DNA of 64,000 nucleotides from Ktedonobacter robiniae. Lineage in GTDB: Bacteria > Chloroflexota > Ktedonobacteria > Ktedonobacterales > Ktedonobacteraceae. Made by a program: the position numbers and the translations under genes. Shown here piece by piece: positions 20,349 through 27,591 of this stretch. The DNA is taken from assembly GCF_016587375.1 (NCBI RefSeq), contig NZ_BNJG01000001.1, positions 4,422,501 through 4,486,500 of the forward strand. The letters are read 5' to 3'. The notes under the pieces were generated by a model. That model was not told the DNA's origin. It did not search any database and saw only the letters and a program-made list of their open reading frames with translations. Position 1 is the stretch's first letter; each line of letters begins with the position of its first letter.

Positions 20349-20567
20349 TTAAGAACTGGCATCAGAAGTGTCATCGTCTGATGCTGGATAAATACCTTTG
20401 TACCTATTCAAATCGGATTGACGAAAATAATCACGCTTTAATGCTCCATGTTTGTAGGGGCGTAGGTTATCTTTGACATTCCGATAGAAGGTATCTCTGG
20501 AAATACCAAGGTAGCGTGCTGCTTCTGCTGCCGTATAGTATTTCTCCCCGTCAATTTCTAAAGGCAA
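20349..20567 (-). CDS. Excisionase/MerR-type small helix-turn-helix protein
   Basis: A small DNA-binding protein with the helix-turn-helix YYTAAEAARYLGISRDTFYRNV, the pattern of the HTH_17/excisionase family, and an acidic tail. A GTG at 20576 is in frame, but AGGAGG directly abuts it; the same AGGAGG sits 8 bases before TTG 20567, so TTG is the likely start (72 residues). A sigma-70 type promoter precedes it at 20598-20627. It is divergent from the five-gene operon starting at 20905 and could regulate that operon or act as a recombination directionality factor; no integrase is seen nearby. Confidence 0.8.
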   Translation of the reverse strand: MPLEIDGEKYYTAAEAARYLGISRDTFYRNVKDNLRPYKHGALKRDYFRQSDLNRYKGIYPASDDDTSDASS

Positions 20568-20597
20568 TCTGCTCACCTCCTAAGCAATTATGGGGAA

Positions 20598-20627
20598 ACT
20601 ATAATACCCTCCTACACTTTCTGTCAA
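20598..20627 (-). promoter_or_regulatory. Sigma-70-type promoter for the HTH gene
   Basis: On the minus strand TTGACA (20627-20622) is followed by TATTATAGT; as TATAGT (20603-20598) the spacing is 18, as TATTAT it is 15. It lies about 30 bases before the TTG start. Confidence 0.6.
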
Positions 20628-20681
20628 TCCTTAACAAATACAGCATATTCAGACACTTTGCGATAATGTTGGACATAAGTA

Positions 20682-20710
20682 TTGACTTTGCGGATGTTTC
20701 AGGCTATTAT
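20682..20710 (+). promoter_or_regulatory. Sigma-70-type promoter for the five-gene operon
   Basis: TTGACT (20682-20687), 17-base spacer, TATTAT (20705-20710). It points toward the genes from 20905 on and is back-to-back with the HTH gene promoter 55 bases away, a layout common for a regulator and its target. The motif ACTTTGCG occurs twice (20654 and 20685) and could be an operator. Confidence 0.6.
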
Positions 20711-20904
20711 CTACATATTATTACACATTCTGCACTTCAAGACGTTGATTTTTAGGAGGTGATAGCAGACAAGAAAAAAACTGACTCTCGTCTGCCAACG
20801 AAAGCCAGTGAGTGAGAACACACAAAAACCTTCCAAAGTCCCGGAGTTCTCTGTGCATAGCATAGCGCATCGAGGCTCCCCGGTCAAGAAAGAGATGATA
20901 ACAT

Positions 20905-21399
20905 ATGTCAAAACAAGCCTCAATGGAATTACGCCCAGGCCATATGATGGATGCACCAGTCACTGTTTCCAATCTTACCTTCTTTCGTGGTATCCAGGCA
21001 GGATATCAGGCCTATCAGAACGAACCAGCTCCGCTGAATGAGCATGACCTTTACGAACACTTTGTGCATCGCCTGCTCGCCTTTCCTGATTCTACCTGTG
21101 AGAATACCGGCTGGGTTATTGGTTGGGTGAAGGGTTTGCTAGAAGTTTTTTCTCCTCAACAGTCATCCCCTGCTTCACCTGGCAGGCATTGTAAGGAGCC
21201 TGCTCCTTACGGGGATAACTTTCTTCCTGTGATCCCCAATGACAACCAACTTCATAGCATAGCTAACCCGTTTTGTTATGCTCCTCCATGCCCCTGTCAC
21301 GAAGACCAGGAGAACATTGCTGAGGTTGCTCAATATGTAAGCGACGGTCTTCTGACTCCACAAGAAGCAACTTATTATGTAGCCGGGAGGCATATCTAG
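20905..21399 (+). CDS. Hypothetical protein, first gene of the unknown operon
   Basis: 164 residues, no known family recognised and no membrane helix. The N-terminal half contains FFRGIQAGYQAYQ and ENTGWVIGWVKGLLE, a layout shared with the next gene (FHNGVQSGRSEF and LWRYGYLCGWNEEF), so the two are probably distant paralogues. The middle is Pro/Ser rich and the end contains CYAPPCPCHEDQ, a small cysteine cluster that could bind metal. The ATG at 20905 is reached through an AAAGAGATG region; a second ATG lies six codons in. The downstream gene is 65 bases away behind a hairpin. Confidence 0.6.
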   Translation: MSKQASMELRPGHMMDAPVTVSNLTFFRGIQAGYQAYQNEPAPLNEHDLYEHFVHRLLAFPDSTCENTGWVIGWVKGLLEVFSPQQSSPASPGRHCKEPAPYGDNFLPVIPNDNQLHSIANPFCYAPPCPCHEDQENIAEVAQYVSDGLLTPQEATYYVAGRHI

Positions 21400-21410
21400 C
21401 TGAGAGCAGA

Positions 21411-21447
21411 CTCCCTCTCGTTGTTTATCAGCAGCAACGAGAGGGAG
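21411..21447 (+). promoter_or_regulatory. Perfect 13-bp hairpin between operon genes
   Basis: CTCCCTCTCGTTG (21411-21423) pairs perfectly with CAACGAGAGGGAG (21435-21447) around an 11-base loop. There is no T-run. It lies 17 bases before the next start codon and leaves the SD (CAGGAG) free, so it may be an mRNA processing or stability element or partial attenuator. Confidence 0.6.
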
Positions 21448-21464
21448 CCACAGGAGAAAACCGC

Positions 21465-21884
21465 ATGAAGCACAACACAACACATACGATCTCCCGCCTC
21501 TCTGGCGAGCAGCAGCAAGAAGCGTCACGTCAGTGCGTCGGCACATGGTGCGGCATTCACCCAGAAGACACCCCCAGTCTCATCTGTGAGACGAAACACA
21601 CAGGTATTGATACCATCCTGATCTGCGCTAATCCAGTCTTTCATAATGGTGTGCAATCGGGACGAAGTGAATTTCTCGCCCTGGCTTTTGAGAAGCGCGA
21701 GATCGTGGCCCAGGATGTTGAGAACGCCTTTCAATGGGCGATGTATGATACGTTCCGCTCGGCACTTTGGCGCTATGGCTATCTCTGCGGCTGGAACGAA
21801 GAGTTTTACCAGTACGCGATGCGCAAGCGAGAGGAACAAGCCAATACCTCAAAGCCAGCACGCGATGAGAGAGGGGAACGATAA
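21465..21884 (+). CDS. Hypothetical protein, second gene of the unknown operon
   Basis: 139 residues, not assigned to a family. It contains paired cysteines (CVGTWCGIH and ILICANP) and the GVQSG...GYLCGWNEEF pattern that resembles the preceding gene. The end is charged (REEQANTSKPARDERGER). CAGGAG precedes the ATG by about 8 bases. Its stop overlaps the next start (TAATG), implying translational coupling. Confidence 0.6.
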   Translation: MKHNTTHTISRLSGEQQQEASRQCVGTWCGIHPEDTPSLICETKHTGIDTILICANPVFHNGVQSGRSEFLALAFEKREIVAQDVENAFQWAMYDTFRSALWRYGYLCGWNEEFYQYAMRKREEQANTSKPARDERGER

Positions 21885-22621
21885 TGCGCCCTTCTCGTTA
21901 TCGTCCAAACTTGGAAACCGAGCAGCCACCGAAACAGGCAAAGTGCGTTACCAGAGCTCCGCGAGTGGGCATAGACGCGCAAGACCAGATCAATGAAGAC
22001 GCCTTATATGACATACGCACCCATACCAGTGTGGTCCGTCAAAACCTCTACCAGCCAGCCCAGACGAACGGGCAGGCAACACGCCGCGTCAGTATCCATG
22101 TACACAACCAACCCAGGCAGCAGAGGCTGCACCAGCAGCAGCCTCTTTTGTCCGTTGGGACACCCTGGCCGTTTCAAATTCCCCGCTGGCCTCTCTATGG
22201 AGGACTCCTGGGCCTCGTGATGGTTGGGGGATGGCTTGGCATTGGCATAGGACAACAGGCGTTGCAGGGGTGGCAAGATGACCTGCATTATGGACGCCCC
22301 CGGACGTACCAGGCTGACGCCGTGGTGGGCCACAACCATGATACGAGCACAAACCCATCACACTTCATGGTGCTCAATCTGCATGGTCAGATTCTGGTCA
22401 TTGAATTGCCAGCAGGAGACCCGAGCAAAACACACATTTACAAAACAGGGTTGAACTTGTTAGGAAGTGGGCAAGACGTGACCCCGGCCCAGGCCGCATT
22501 CAAAGACCTGGATGGAGATGGCAAGCCAGACATGATTGTTTCTGTTGGAGGGCAAAGCGTGGCCTTTAAGAACGAGAACGACACGTTTAGTGCTATACCT
22601 ATGAAAGAGGTCAAAGAGTGA
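21884..22621 (+). CDS. Single-pass membrane protein with FG-GAP/calcium-loop-like exterior
   Basis: 245 residues: a cytosolic Gln/Arg-rich N-terminal part of about 95 residues, one membrane helix (WPLYGGLLGLVMVGGWLGIGIG), then an outer domain. That domain contains HFMVLNLHGQILVIELPAGD and DLDGDGKPDMIVSVGG, the latter a DxDGDG calcium loop of FG-GAP/VCBS repeats found in surface and adhesion proteins. The start overlaps the previous stop, and the stop region overlaps the next start (GTGA), so it is a central operon gene. The specific function is unknown; a role at the cell envelope is inferred from topology. Confidence 0.65.
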   Translation: MRPSRYRPNLETEQPPKQAKCVTRAPRVGIDAQDQINEDALYDIRTHTSVVRQNLYQPAQTNGQATRRVSIHVHNQPRQQRLHQQQPLLSVGTPWPFQIPRWPLYGGLLGLVMVGGWLGIGIGQQALQGWQDDLHYGRPRTYQADAVVGHNHDTSTNPSHFMVLNLHGQILVIELPAGDPSKTHIYKTGLNLLGSGQDVTPAQAAFKDLDGDGKPDMIVSVGGQSVAFKNENDTFSAIPMKEVKE

Positions 22622-23046
22622 TTGTCACACCAGCGTACCCCATCCAGGCTGAGCAACCGCAACGCTCCCAGGAGAACGCCCCTAGGGGAACATACAGAAC
22701 CATACGCATGCTGACTCAACGGGTACACGACCTGATGGGCGTGACCTTTAGCGGAGAGGATGAATATGTGGTTATCGCATGTTCCGAGAACATCACAGCC
22801 ACTCTTGCCCTGAACTTTCAGACTACATTCCAGATGGAGCGCCCCATACAAGCGGTTCTTGTCTCGTATGGCAAAGCCAACCCGTCAGGAGATGGCTATA
22901 TCGTCATCCGTTGGCGTGGAACTGTCCCAGAGAGCTTCTTTGACCAGCTCGACGAGCATACCAAAGAAATCGCCTACTACATGACCTTTATCGCAGGCCC
23001 GCTCGATACCTGCCGAGCACCGTGGGATGGTACTACACACGCCTAA
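22618..23046 (+). CDS. Hypothetical protein, fourth gene of the unknown operon
   Basis: 142 residues beginning at a GTG that overlaps the previous stop by four bases. No signal peptide or membrane helix. Predicted alternating strands (EYVVIACSENITATLALNF, AVLVSYGKANPSGDGYIVIRW) suggest a small alpha/beta fold. No family recognised. Its position between two membrane-protein genes suggests a cytosolic partner. Confidence 0.6.
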   Translation: MIVTPAYPIQAEQPQRSQENAPRGTYRTIRMLTQRVHDLMGVTFSGEDEYVVIACSENITATLALNFQTTFQMERPIQAVLVSYGKANPSGDGYIVIRWRGTVPESFFDQLDEHTKEIAYYMTFIAGPLDTCRAPWDGTTHA

Positions 23047-23108
23047 TGTTTCTGGGAAGAGTCATATCACAGTGTGCTCTTCCCTCTCCTGCCGTTTGGA
23101 GGGAACCC

Positions 23109-24521
23109 ATGCAAGACAATATGTACAACGACCTGGAGCATATGCTCCGTGAGCTTGACCAAGAAGGCCACCAGCAGGCGCACACGACAAACGACATCCC
23201 CCACATCGAAGCCAACCAGGAGTACGACCGTGAATGCCGTATGTATGATATTGAGATCCACATTTACCCCAAAGAGGAGCCAGAGGCGGAGGAGCCAGCC
23301 AATATTGTTGAAAGTGCCCCACCTATCGACCAGGAGCCAGAACCAGGAGAGAGAGGGCCGTTGCAATGGGTAAGAGAGCACACGCACCCTCTAGTGGCTC
23401 TCAGCTTCATTATATGCACCTGTGCGCTTGTTGTGGGCTGCCTGCTGTATGTGTTGCCTTTCTGGACGACAACGACAACCGTGACGCTTGTGCCAGTCGC
23501 ACGCACGATAGAAACCCGTTTGACTGCGACCATTGGAGGAGACACTGACAAGACTCATAGCCAGATCCCAGGAAGGGTGCTTCCCACGGTGACCATGAGT
23601 CAGGCACGCGCCGTTGCCACCACCGGGAAGGCGCACCAGGACGCCCAGGCAGCACACGGGTACATCACGTTTTACAATAGCGCGACCTATGCACAGACTA
23701 TACCAGCAGGAACCCTTGTCACTTCAGCCCATGGGGTACAGGTGATTACCGATCAAGACGTGACCATTGGCGCGGCAAGCTATCCCACCTTTGGACAGGC
23801 TAGTGTGAGTGCTCATGCAACCCAGGCAGGACCAGTAGGCAATATGAAGGCAGGCGCGATCTATGGTCCCTGTTGTCGTGTCAATATCTCAGCCGTGAAC
23901 GGAGCTTTTAGCGGAGGGCAAGAGGCACGTGACTATCAGACCGCGACGCAGCACGACATCGCAACCGCAGGAGCAAGCTTGAAAGCCAGCCTTGACCAGA
24001 GCATCACCGCAGCCCTACAAACCCAGGTTCAAAGTACAGAAACGCTTGTGACCCCCTTGCACTGCCAGCCGAAAACGAGCGCTGACCGCCAGCCAGGAGA
24101 GGAAGCGGCAAGCGTGAATGTGACCCTCGACGAGACATGTATAGGTATGGTGTACCAGACACAAGTCCTACAAACACTTATCACGCAGGTACTTACCACC
24201 CAAGCAAAGCAGCAGCTAGGAGCTGGATACACATCGAGCGGAGACATTCACATCACTACTACCACACAGGGAACGACCACTATACAGGCGACTGGTACAA
24301 GCATATGGGTGTATCAGTTCTCCCAGGCCGAGCAAGAGAGCATGAAGAGCAGTATTGCAGGCAAGAGCCAAGCTCAGGCCAAGAACCTGTTATTAGCACG
24401 CATAAGCGTACAGTCTGTTTCCTTCTCCAATAATGCGACGCTTCCAGACGTTCAGCATCTTCGCCTGGTCTTCATGAGTGTGCCACCGGAGACCCTTCTC
24501 TTTCACGTCAGCAGAGGATGA
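23109..24521 (+). CDS. Large membrane-anchored protein with baseplate-J-like exterior
   Basis: About 470 residues from ATG 23109, chosen because GGAGGG lies 6-11 bases upstream. Layout: an acidic cytosolic segment of about 90 residues, a membrane helix (PLVALSFIICTCALVVGCLLY), then a long Thr/Ala/Gln-rich exterior. The segment GYITFYNSATYAQTIPAGTLV...GVQVITDQDV followed by SVSAHATQAGPVGNM is the pattern seen in baseplate J-type and cell-surface proteins of Chloroflexota (ITVYN, IPAGT, VTT, V.A...G..GN). It may anchor a surface structure. The final codons overlap an in-frame ATG of the following TnpB gene. Confidence 0.65.
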   Translation: MQDNMYNDLEHMLRELDQEGHQQAHTTNDIPHIEANQEYDRECRMYDIEIHIYPKEEPEAEEPANIVESAPPIDQEPEPGERGPLQWVREHTHPLVALSFIICTCALVVGCLLYVLPFWTTTTTVTLVPVARTIETRLTATIGGDTDKTHSQIPGRVLPTVTMSQARAVATTGKAHQDAQAAHGYITFYNSATYAQTIPAGTLVTSAHGVQVITDQDVTIGAASYPTFGQASVSAHATQAGPVGNMKAGAIYGPCCRVNISAVNGAFSGGQEARDYQTATQHDIATAGASLKASLDQSITAALQTQVQSTETLVTPLHCQPKTSADRQPGEEAASVNVTLDETCIGMVYQTQVLQTLITQVLTTQAKQQLGAGYTSSGDIHITTTTQGTTTIQATGTSIWVYQFSQAEQESMKSSIAGKSQAQAKNLLLARISVQSVSFSNNATLPDVQHLRLVFMSVPPETLLFHVSRG

Positions 24522-24538
24522 CGAGGGACAGAAACAGC

Positions 24539-25888
24539 ATGCAACAGATTATCACCGCCAAACTCAAGTTAATTCCCACTCCTGAACAGTTTCAGGCATT
24601 ACGCCAGGCACAACTTGCCTATCGTGATGCCCTCAATGCGGTGAGTTGCTATGCCTTCGAGCATGGCAAAACCAGTAGCGTGAAGACACTACATCGAGGG
24701 ATGTATGCTGATCTGCGCGCTTCCTATCATCTACCCTCGCAATTGGCATGTAGAGTTGTGCGGCAGGTCGCCGCAACCTACAAAGGACTATGGACCAAGC
24801 TGAAAAAGAATGCGGAGCATCGCCGTGCGAAAATCACCAAGAAACGCTTCAAGGGATTGGACAAGCCACCGCACTACAGCTCGCCCACTGTGCAGTACAC
24901 CTATGAGCGTGATTACACCTTTCAGCGTGACAGTCGGGTGAGCGTTGGGACCCTCAATGGACGGATCAGCATTCCCTATCAGGGCTATGATAAGCACATC
25001 GCACTTATCAGACAGGGGGCGAGCATCGGGGATGCCAAGCTCTGTTATGACATGAGGAAGAAAACATTCTATTTCTTGGTTGCTTTGGACATTGACGTTC
25101 CTGAGCCGAGCATTGAACACCTAGGTGAAGTCGTTGGCGTCGATGTCGGGATTCGCTATTTAGCGGTTACCTCAACTTCGACGGGCAATGCCACCTTTCA
25201 TCCTGGAAAACGGGTCCGACACCGAGCCAACCATTATGCACGATTGCGAAAACGCTTGCAACAAAAAGGCACTCGCGGCGCGAAACGTCGGTTGAGGCGC
25301 ATCGAGCGACGAGAGAGACGGTTCAAGTTGCAAGCCAATCATAGCATCGCCAAACAGATTGTTAAGCAGCACCCACACACGCTTATTGGACTGGAACACT
25401 TAACGGATATTCGAGAGGGAACCAAACGCAGAAAGCATAGACGCAAGAAAAACGGCAAGAGCTTTGAGGCTGTTTCTCTCAAGGTGCGCAAAGCCAATCG
25501 AGTCTACTCACAATGGTCTTTTGCCGAATTACAAGCCCTCATCAGTTACAAAGCCATACTTTTAGGTTCACTGGCGATCAAAGTGGATGCCGATTACACC
25601 TCGAAGGCGTGTCCTGTGTGTGGACACACGACTGGTAAGAATCGCCCGCGCAAAGGGTTGCTCTTTGTGTGCCAGCAGTGTCACTACACGCTGCATGCCG
25701 ATCTGATTGGCGCAAGAAATGTGACGTTGAGAACGCTCCTGGTCCGGCATGACTGGTCCAGGACGGGGTGTTTGTCAATCATCCCTGATGCTTCGGACAG
25801 AGAAGCCAAAGCTGCACGCCTGCAAAGGTATGCAGAGTTGAGGTGGAGTCCAGAGGCAAGCCAAAGGCTTATCGCTAGAGGTCATTGA
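24539..25888 (+). CDS. tnpB: TnpB, RNA-guided nuclease of an IS200/IS605-IS1341-type element
   Basis: 449 residues from ATG 24539 (MQQIITAKLKLIPTPEQ, the usual TnpB beginning); an in-frame ATG at 24518 overlaps the upstream stop. The RuvC residues are intact: Asp in GVDVGIRYLAV (about 201), Glu in LIGLEHLTDI (about 285), Asp in LHADLIGARN (about 387). The zinc ribbon CPVCGH...CQQCHY is present. TnpB proteins cut DNA under guidance of an omega RNA made from the element's right end. No tnpA is nearby, so this is a TnpB-only copy. It follows the five-gene operon directly and may have inserted there. Confidence 0.93.
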   Translation: MQQIITAKLKLIPTPEQFQALRQAQLAYRDALNAVSCYAFEHGKTSSVKTLHRGMYADLRASYHLPSQLACRVVRQVAATYKGLWTKLKKNAEHRRAKITKKRFKGLDKPPHYSSPTVQYTYERDYTFQRDSRVSVGTLNGRISIPYQGYDKHIALIRQGASIGDAKLCYDMRKKTFYFLVALDIDVPEPSIEHLGEVVGVDVGIRYLAVTSTSTGNATFHPGKRVRHRANHYARLRKRLQQKGTRGAKRRLRRIERRERRFKLQANHSIAKQIVKQHPHTLIGLEHLTDIREGTKRRKHRRKKNGKSFEAVSLKVRKANRVYSQWSFAELQALISYKAILLGSLAIKVDADYTSKACPVCGHTTGKNRPRKGLLFVCQQCHYTLHADLIGARNVTLRTLLVRHDWSRTGCLSIIPDASDREAKAARLQRYAELRWSPEASQRLIARGH

Positions 25889-25903
25889 CTAACCATCTTT
25901 AGT
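25790..25903 (+). ncRNA. Possible omega RNA / right end of the TnpB element
   Basis: By analogy with studied TnpB elements the guide RNA scaffold overlaps the 3' end of tnpB. Here the tail contains small hairpins, for example AAGCCAAAGGCTT at 25857-25869, just before the stop, with AGAGGTCATTGAC following. The exact transposon end, and hence the guide start, cannot be fixed without comparing copies. Confidence 0.3.
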
Positions 25904-26033
25904 TTGTGATACATGTATATACTATACTGTTATATGAGAATAACATGAGTAAGTATGGCAAAAATGCGTAAAATATACAAAATTCTATGTGGTGCGTAGG
26001 AGTTGAGTAGGAGAAATAGGTGTGGGAAAAGAA

Positions 26034-26073
26034 AAATCCATTAGTTATGTCTAATGCCATAACTAATGGATTT
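26034..26073 (-). terminator. 16-bp perfect stem terminator, mainly minus strand
   Basis: AAATCCATTAGTTATG (26034-26049) pairs perfectly with CATAACTAATGGATTT (26058-26073). On the minus strand the stem is followed by a T-rich tract (complement of 26020-26033), fitting termination of the rsfS/small membrane protein unit. On the plus strand it may also end TnpB transcripts. The surrounding 25889-26150 is AT-rich and carries no gene that can be recognised. Confidence 0.75.
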
Positions 26074-26153
26074 AAGTTCTGCTTATCGCTGGAGGGTTCC
26101 TCGGACCAGGGTAGACGCTTGAGAAACCCCAAAAATTGAGAAAGAGCAGAGAA

Positions 26154-26336
26154 CTATTGGGAGAGGTATTTAAACGGCACCTTGTTTCTGTTGGGGAGGC
26201 GCGTATCAATGGCGCGGCGAAGTGCCCCTACGCTGCTTTCACCAAGCGTGAAGGCAATGATAGAGCCGATGATAAGCCCACAAATGCCGCCGAGGGCAAT
26301 TCCTTCAAGAAACATGCGGTTGCGAAAAAATGTCAT
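26154..26336 (-). CDS. Small glycine-rich membrane protein
   Basis: About 60 residues from ATG 26336, with AAAAGG 7-12 bases upstream; an in-frame GTG at 26345 directly abuts that site and is less likely. One membrane helix, IALGGICGLIIGSIIAFTLG, has a glycine-zipper spacing, followed by a basic C terminus (RRAIDTRLPNRNK). It resembles small YtxH/gas-vesicle-type helper proteins only in general layout; no function is assigned. It follows rsfS by 21 bases and probably shares its transcript. Confidence 0.6.
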   Translation of the reverse strand: MTFFRNRMFLEGIALGGICGLIIGSIIAFTLGESSVGALRRAIDTRLPNRNKVPFKYLSQ

Positions 26337-26357
26337 CGTCGTCACCTTTTCTAATTT

Positions 26358-26717
26358 TTATTGGAGATACACAACTGTTTTGGCATCGCTCCAAAGTCGC
26401 TCCAATCGGTAATATTCGCGTTCTTTAGGTGCGAAGATGTGTACAACGACGTCGCCAAAGTCCAGGAGAATCCACCCTGTGTCTGCTGTCCCTTCGCGGT
26501 GCAGCAACCTGGCTCCTTGTTTTCCCAACTCCTCGTCAATTGTGCTGGCGATTGTCTGGATCAACCTGGGGTTGCTACCGCTACAGATGACAAAGTAGTC
26601 GGCAAAGACAGTAACCTCTCGAATATCGAGGAGTAAAATGTCTGATGCTTTTTTATCAGACGCAATATCGACTGCGGCTTTCGCTAACTGTGCTGGATCT
26701 AGCAGAACTCCCTCCAC
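26358..26717 (-). CDS. rsfS: Ribosomal silencing factor RsfS (Iojap/DUF143)
   Basis: From GTG 26717 the product is 119 residues, the normal size; AAGGGAG precedes it by about 6 bases, while the longer frame from 26765 adds 16 untypical residues. Family motifs: LLDIREVTVFADYFVICSG, GWILLDFGDVVVHIF and REYYRLERLW. RsfS binds uL14 on the 50S subunit and blocks subunit joining when nutrients are low (established for the family). In many bacteria it lies next to nadD; here nadD is absent and folK lies upstream on the same strand. Confidence 0.93.
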   Translation of the reverse strand: MEGVLLDPAQLAKAAVDIASDKKASDILLLDIREVTVFADYFVICSGSNPRLIQTIASTIDEELGKQGARLLHREGTADTGWILLDFGDVVVHIFAPKEREYYRLERLWSDAKTVVYLQ

Positions 26718-26969
26718 AAGTACTCCCTTGCTTACTTCTAAATGACCCGACACGACGTAGGTCACACATAGTTTTCGCCTAATATAATTTCTATACGTAT
26801 CTACCAGCCCTTGAGTTCACAACCAGGAAAAATAGGCGGTTCCTTTGGGTTATGGTAAAGACCAGTGACACTGTATTCGCGTATGGGTCCTTAAAGACCT
26901 ACATGCCCTGGTACGAGTATATTCACATTGTATTTTGTATCCGCATTATAGCATGCTGGGCAAGGCTTG

Positions 26970-27590
26970 TTAAGTAGTGGGAGATCCTGGTGAGATCGAG
27001 ACTGGTTGGTCGATGCGAAGAATGCCCTGCTGTGAAACCACCTCAAGTAATTCACGCATGTTCTTGCCAAGAGCAGGGTGCTTGAGGTCTGGGGCGATCT
27101 CGGCCAGGGGAGCCAGGACGAAGGCTCGCTCAGCGAGTCGCGGATGTGGAAGCGTCAGCCCTTCTTGCTGCCACTGCTCCTGGTCATAGAGGAGAATATC
27201 GATGTCAATGAGTCGTGGCCCGTTGCGAAACGTAGCCTGGCGACCTAGTGTCTGCTCTATGCCCTGGGTGGCCTGTAGGAGCTCTGGTGCGCTTAATATA
27301 GTCGTTCCGCTACAGGCCATGTTCAGGAATTTCGGCTGGTTGGCGTAGCCTACTGGCTCGGTTTCATAAACTGAGGAGATACGCTCTAGTTGGAGGTATT
27401 CGCGCAGGAGGCGCAAGGCATACTCCAGGTTGTGGATGCGCTCGCCCAGATTCGTGCCAAGCGCCAGGTAGACGCGATGCCTGGCAGGGAGAGCTGTACT
27501 TGCTGGTTGCTCTGAAAAATGTGAATGGGGCATGCCTGAAGAAACCTCGCGAACTCTTTCTATCTCCAATGTCGCATGTGTGGAGAACAT
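26970..27590 (-). CDS. folK: HPPK, 2-amino-4-hydroxy-6-hydroxymethyldihydropteridine pyrophosphokinase
   Basis: Folate biosynthesis enzyme transferring pyrophosphate from ATP to 6-hydroxymethyl-dihydropterin. Signatures: VYLALGTNLGERIHNLEYALRLL, SSVYETEPVGYANQPKFLN, GPRLIDIDILLY (magnesium-binding Asp pair) and LPHPRLAERAFVLAPLAEIAP. The start is uncertain. ATG 27590 follows the upstream kinase stop by one base and would be coupled; ATG 27533 gives a shorter leader of about 18 residues before the core. No other fol gene is next to it. The core is intact and of normal length, about 160 residues. Confidence 0.92.
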   Translation of the reverse strand: MFSTHATLEIERVREVSSGMPHSHFSEQPASTALPARHRVYLALGTNLGERIHNLEYALRLLREYLQLERISSVYETEPVGYANQPKFLNMACSGTTILSAPELLQATQGIEQTLGRQATFRNGPRLIDIDILLYDQEQWQQEGLTLPHPRLAERAFVLAPLAEIAPDLKHPALGKNMRELLEVVSQQGILRIDQPVSISPGSPTT

Positions 27591-27591
27591 G

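Noticed and set aside
20349..24521. Complete integrative element or prophage
   Set aside because: An excisionase-like gene and a baseplate-J-like protein are present, but no integrase, attachment repeats, portal, terminase or relaxase could be found.
25899..26132. Minus-strand 77-codon frame
   Set aside because: It spans the terminator palindrome in AT-rich intergenic DNA, has no SD, and has no family-like features.
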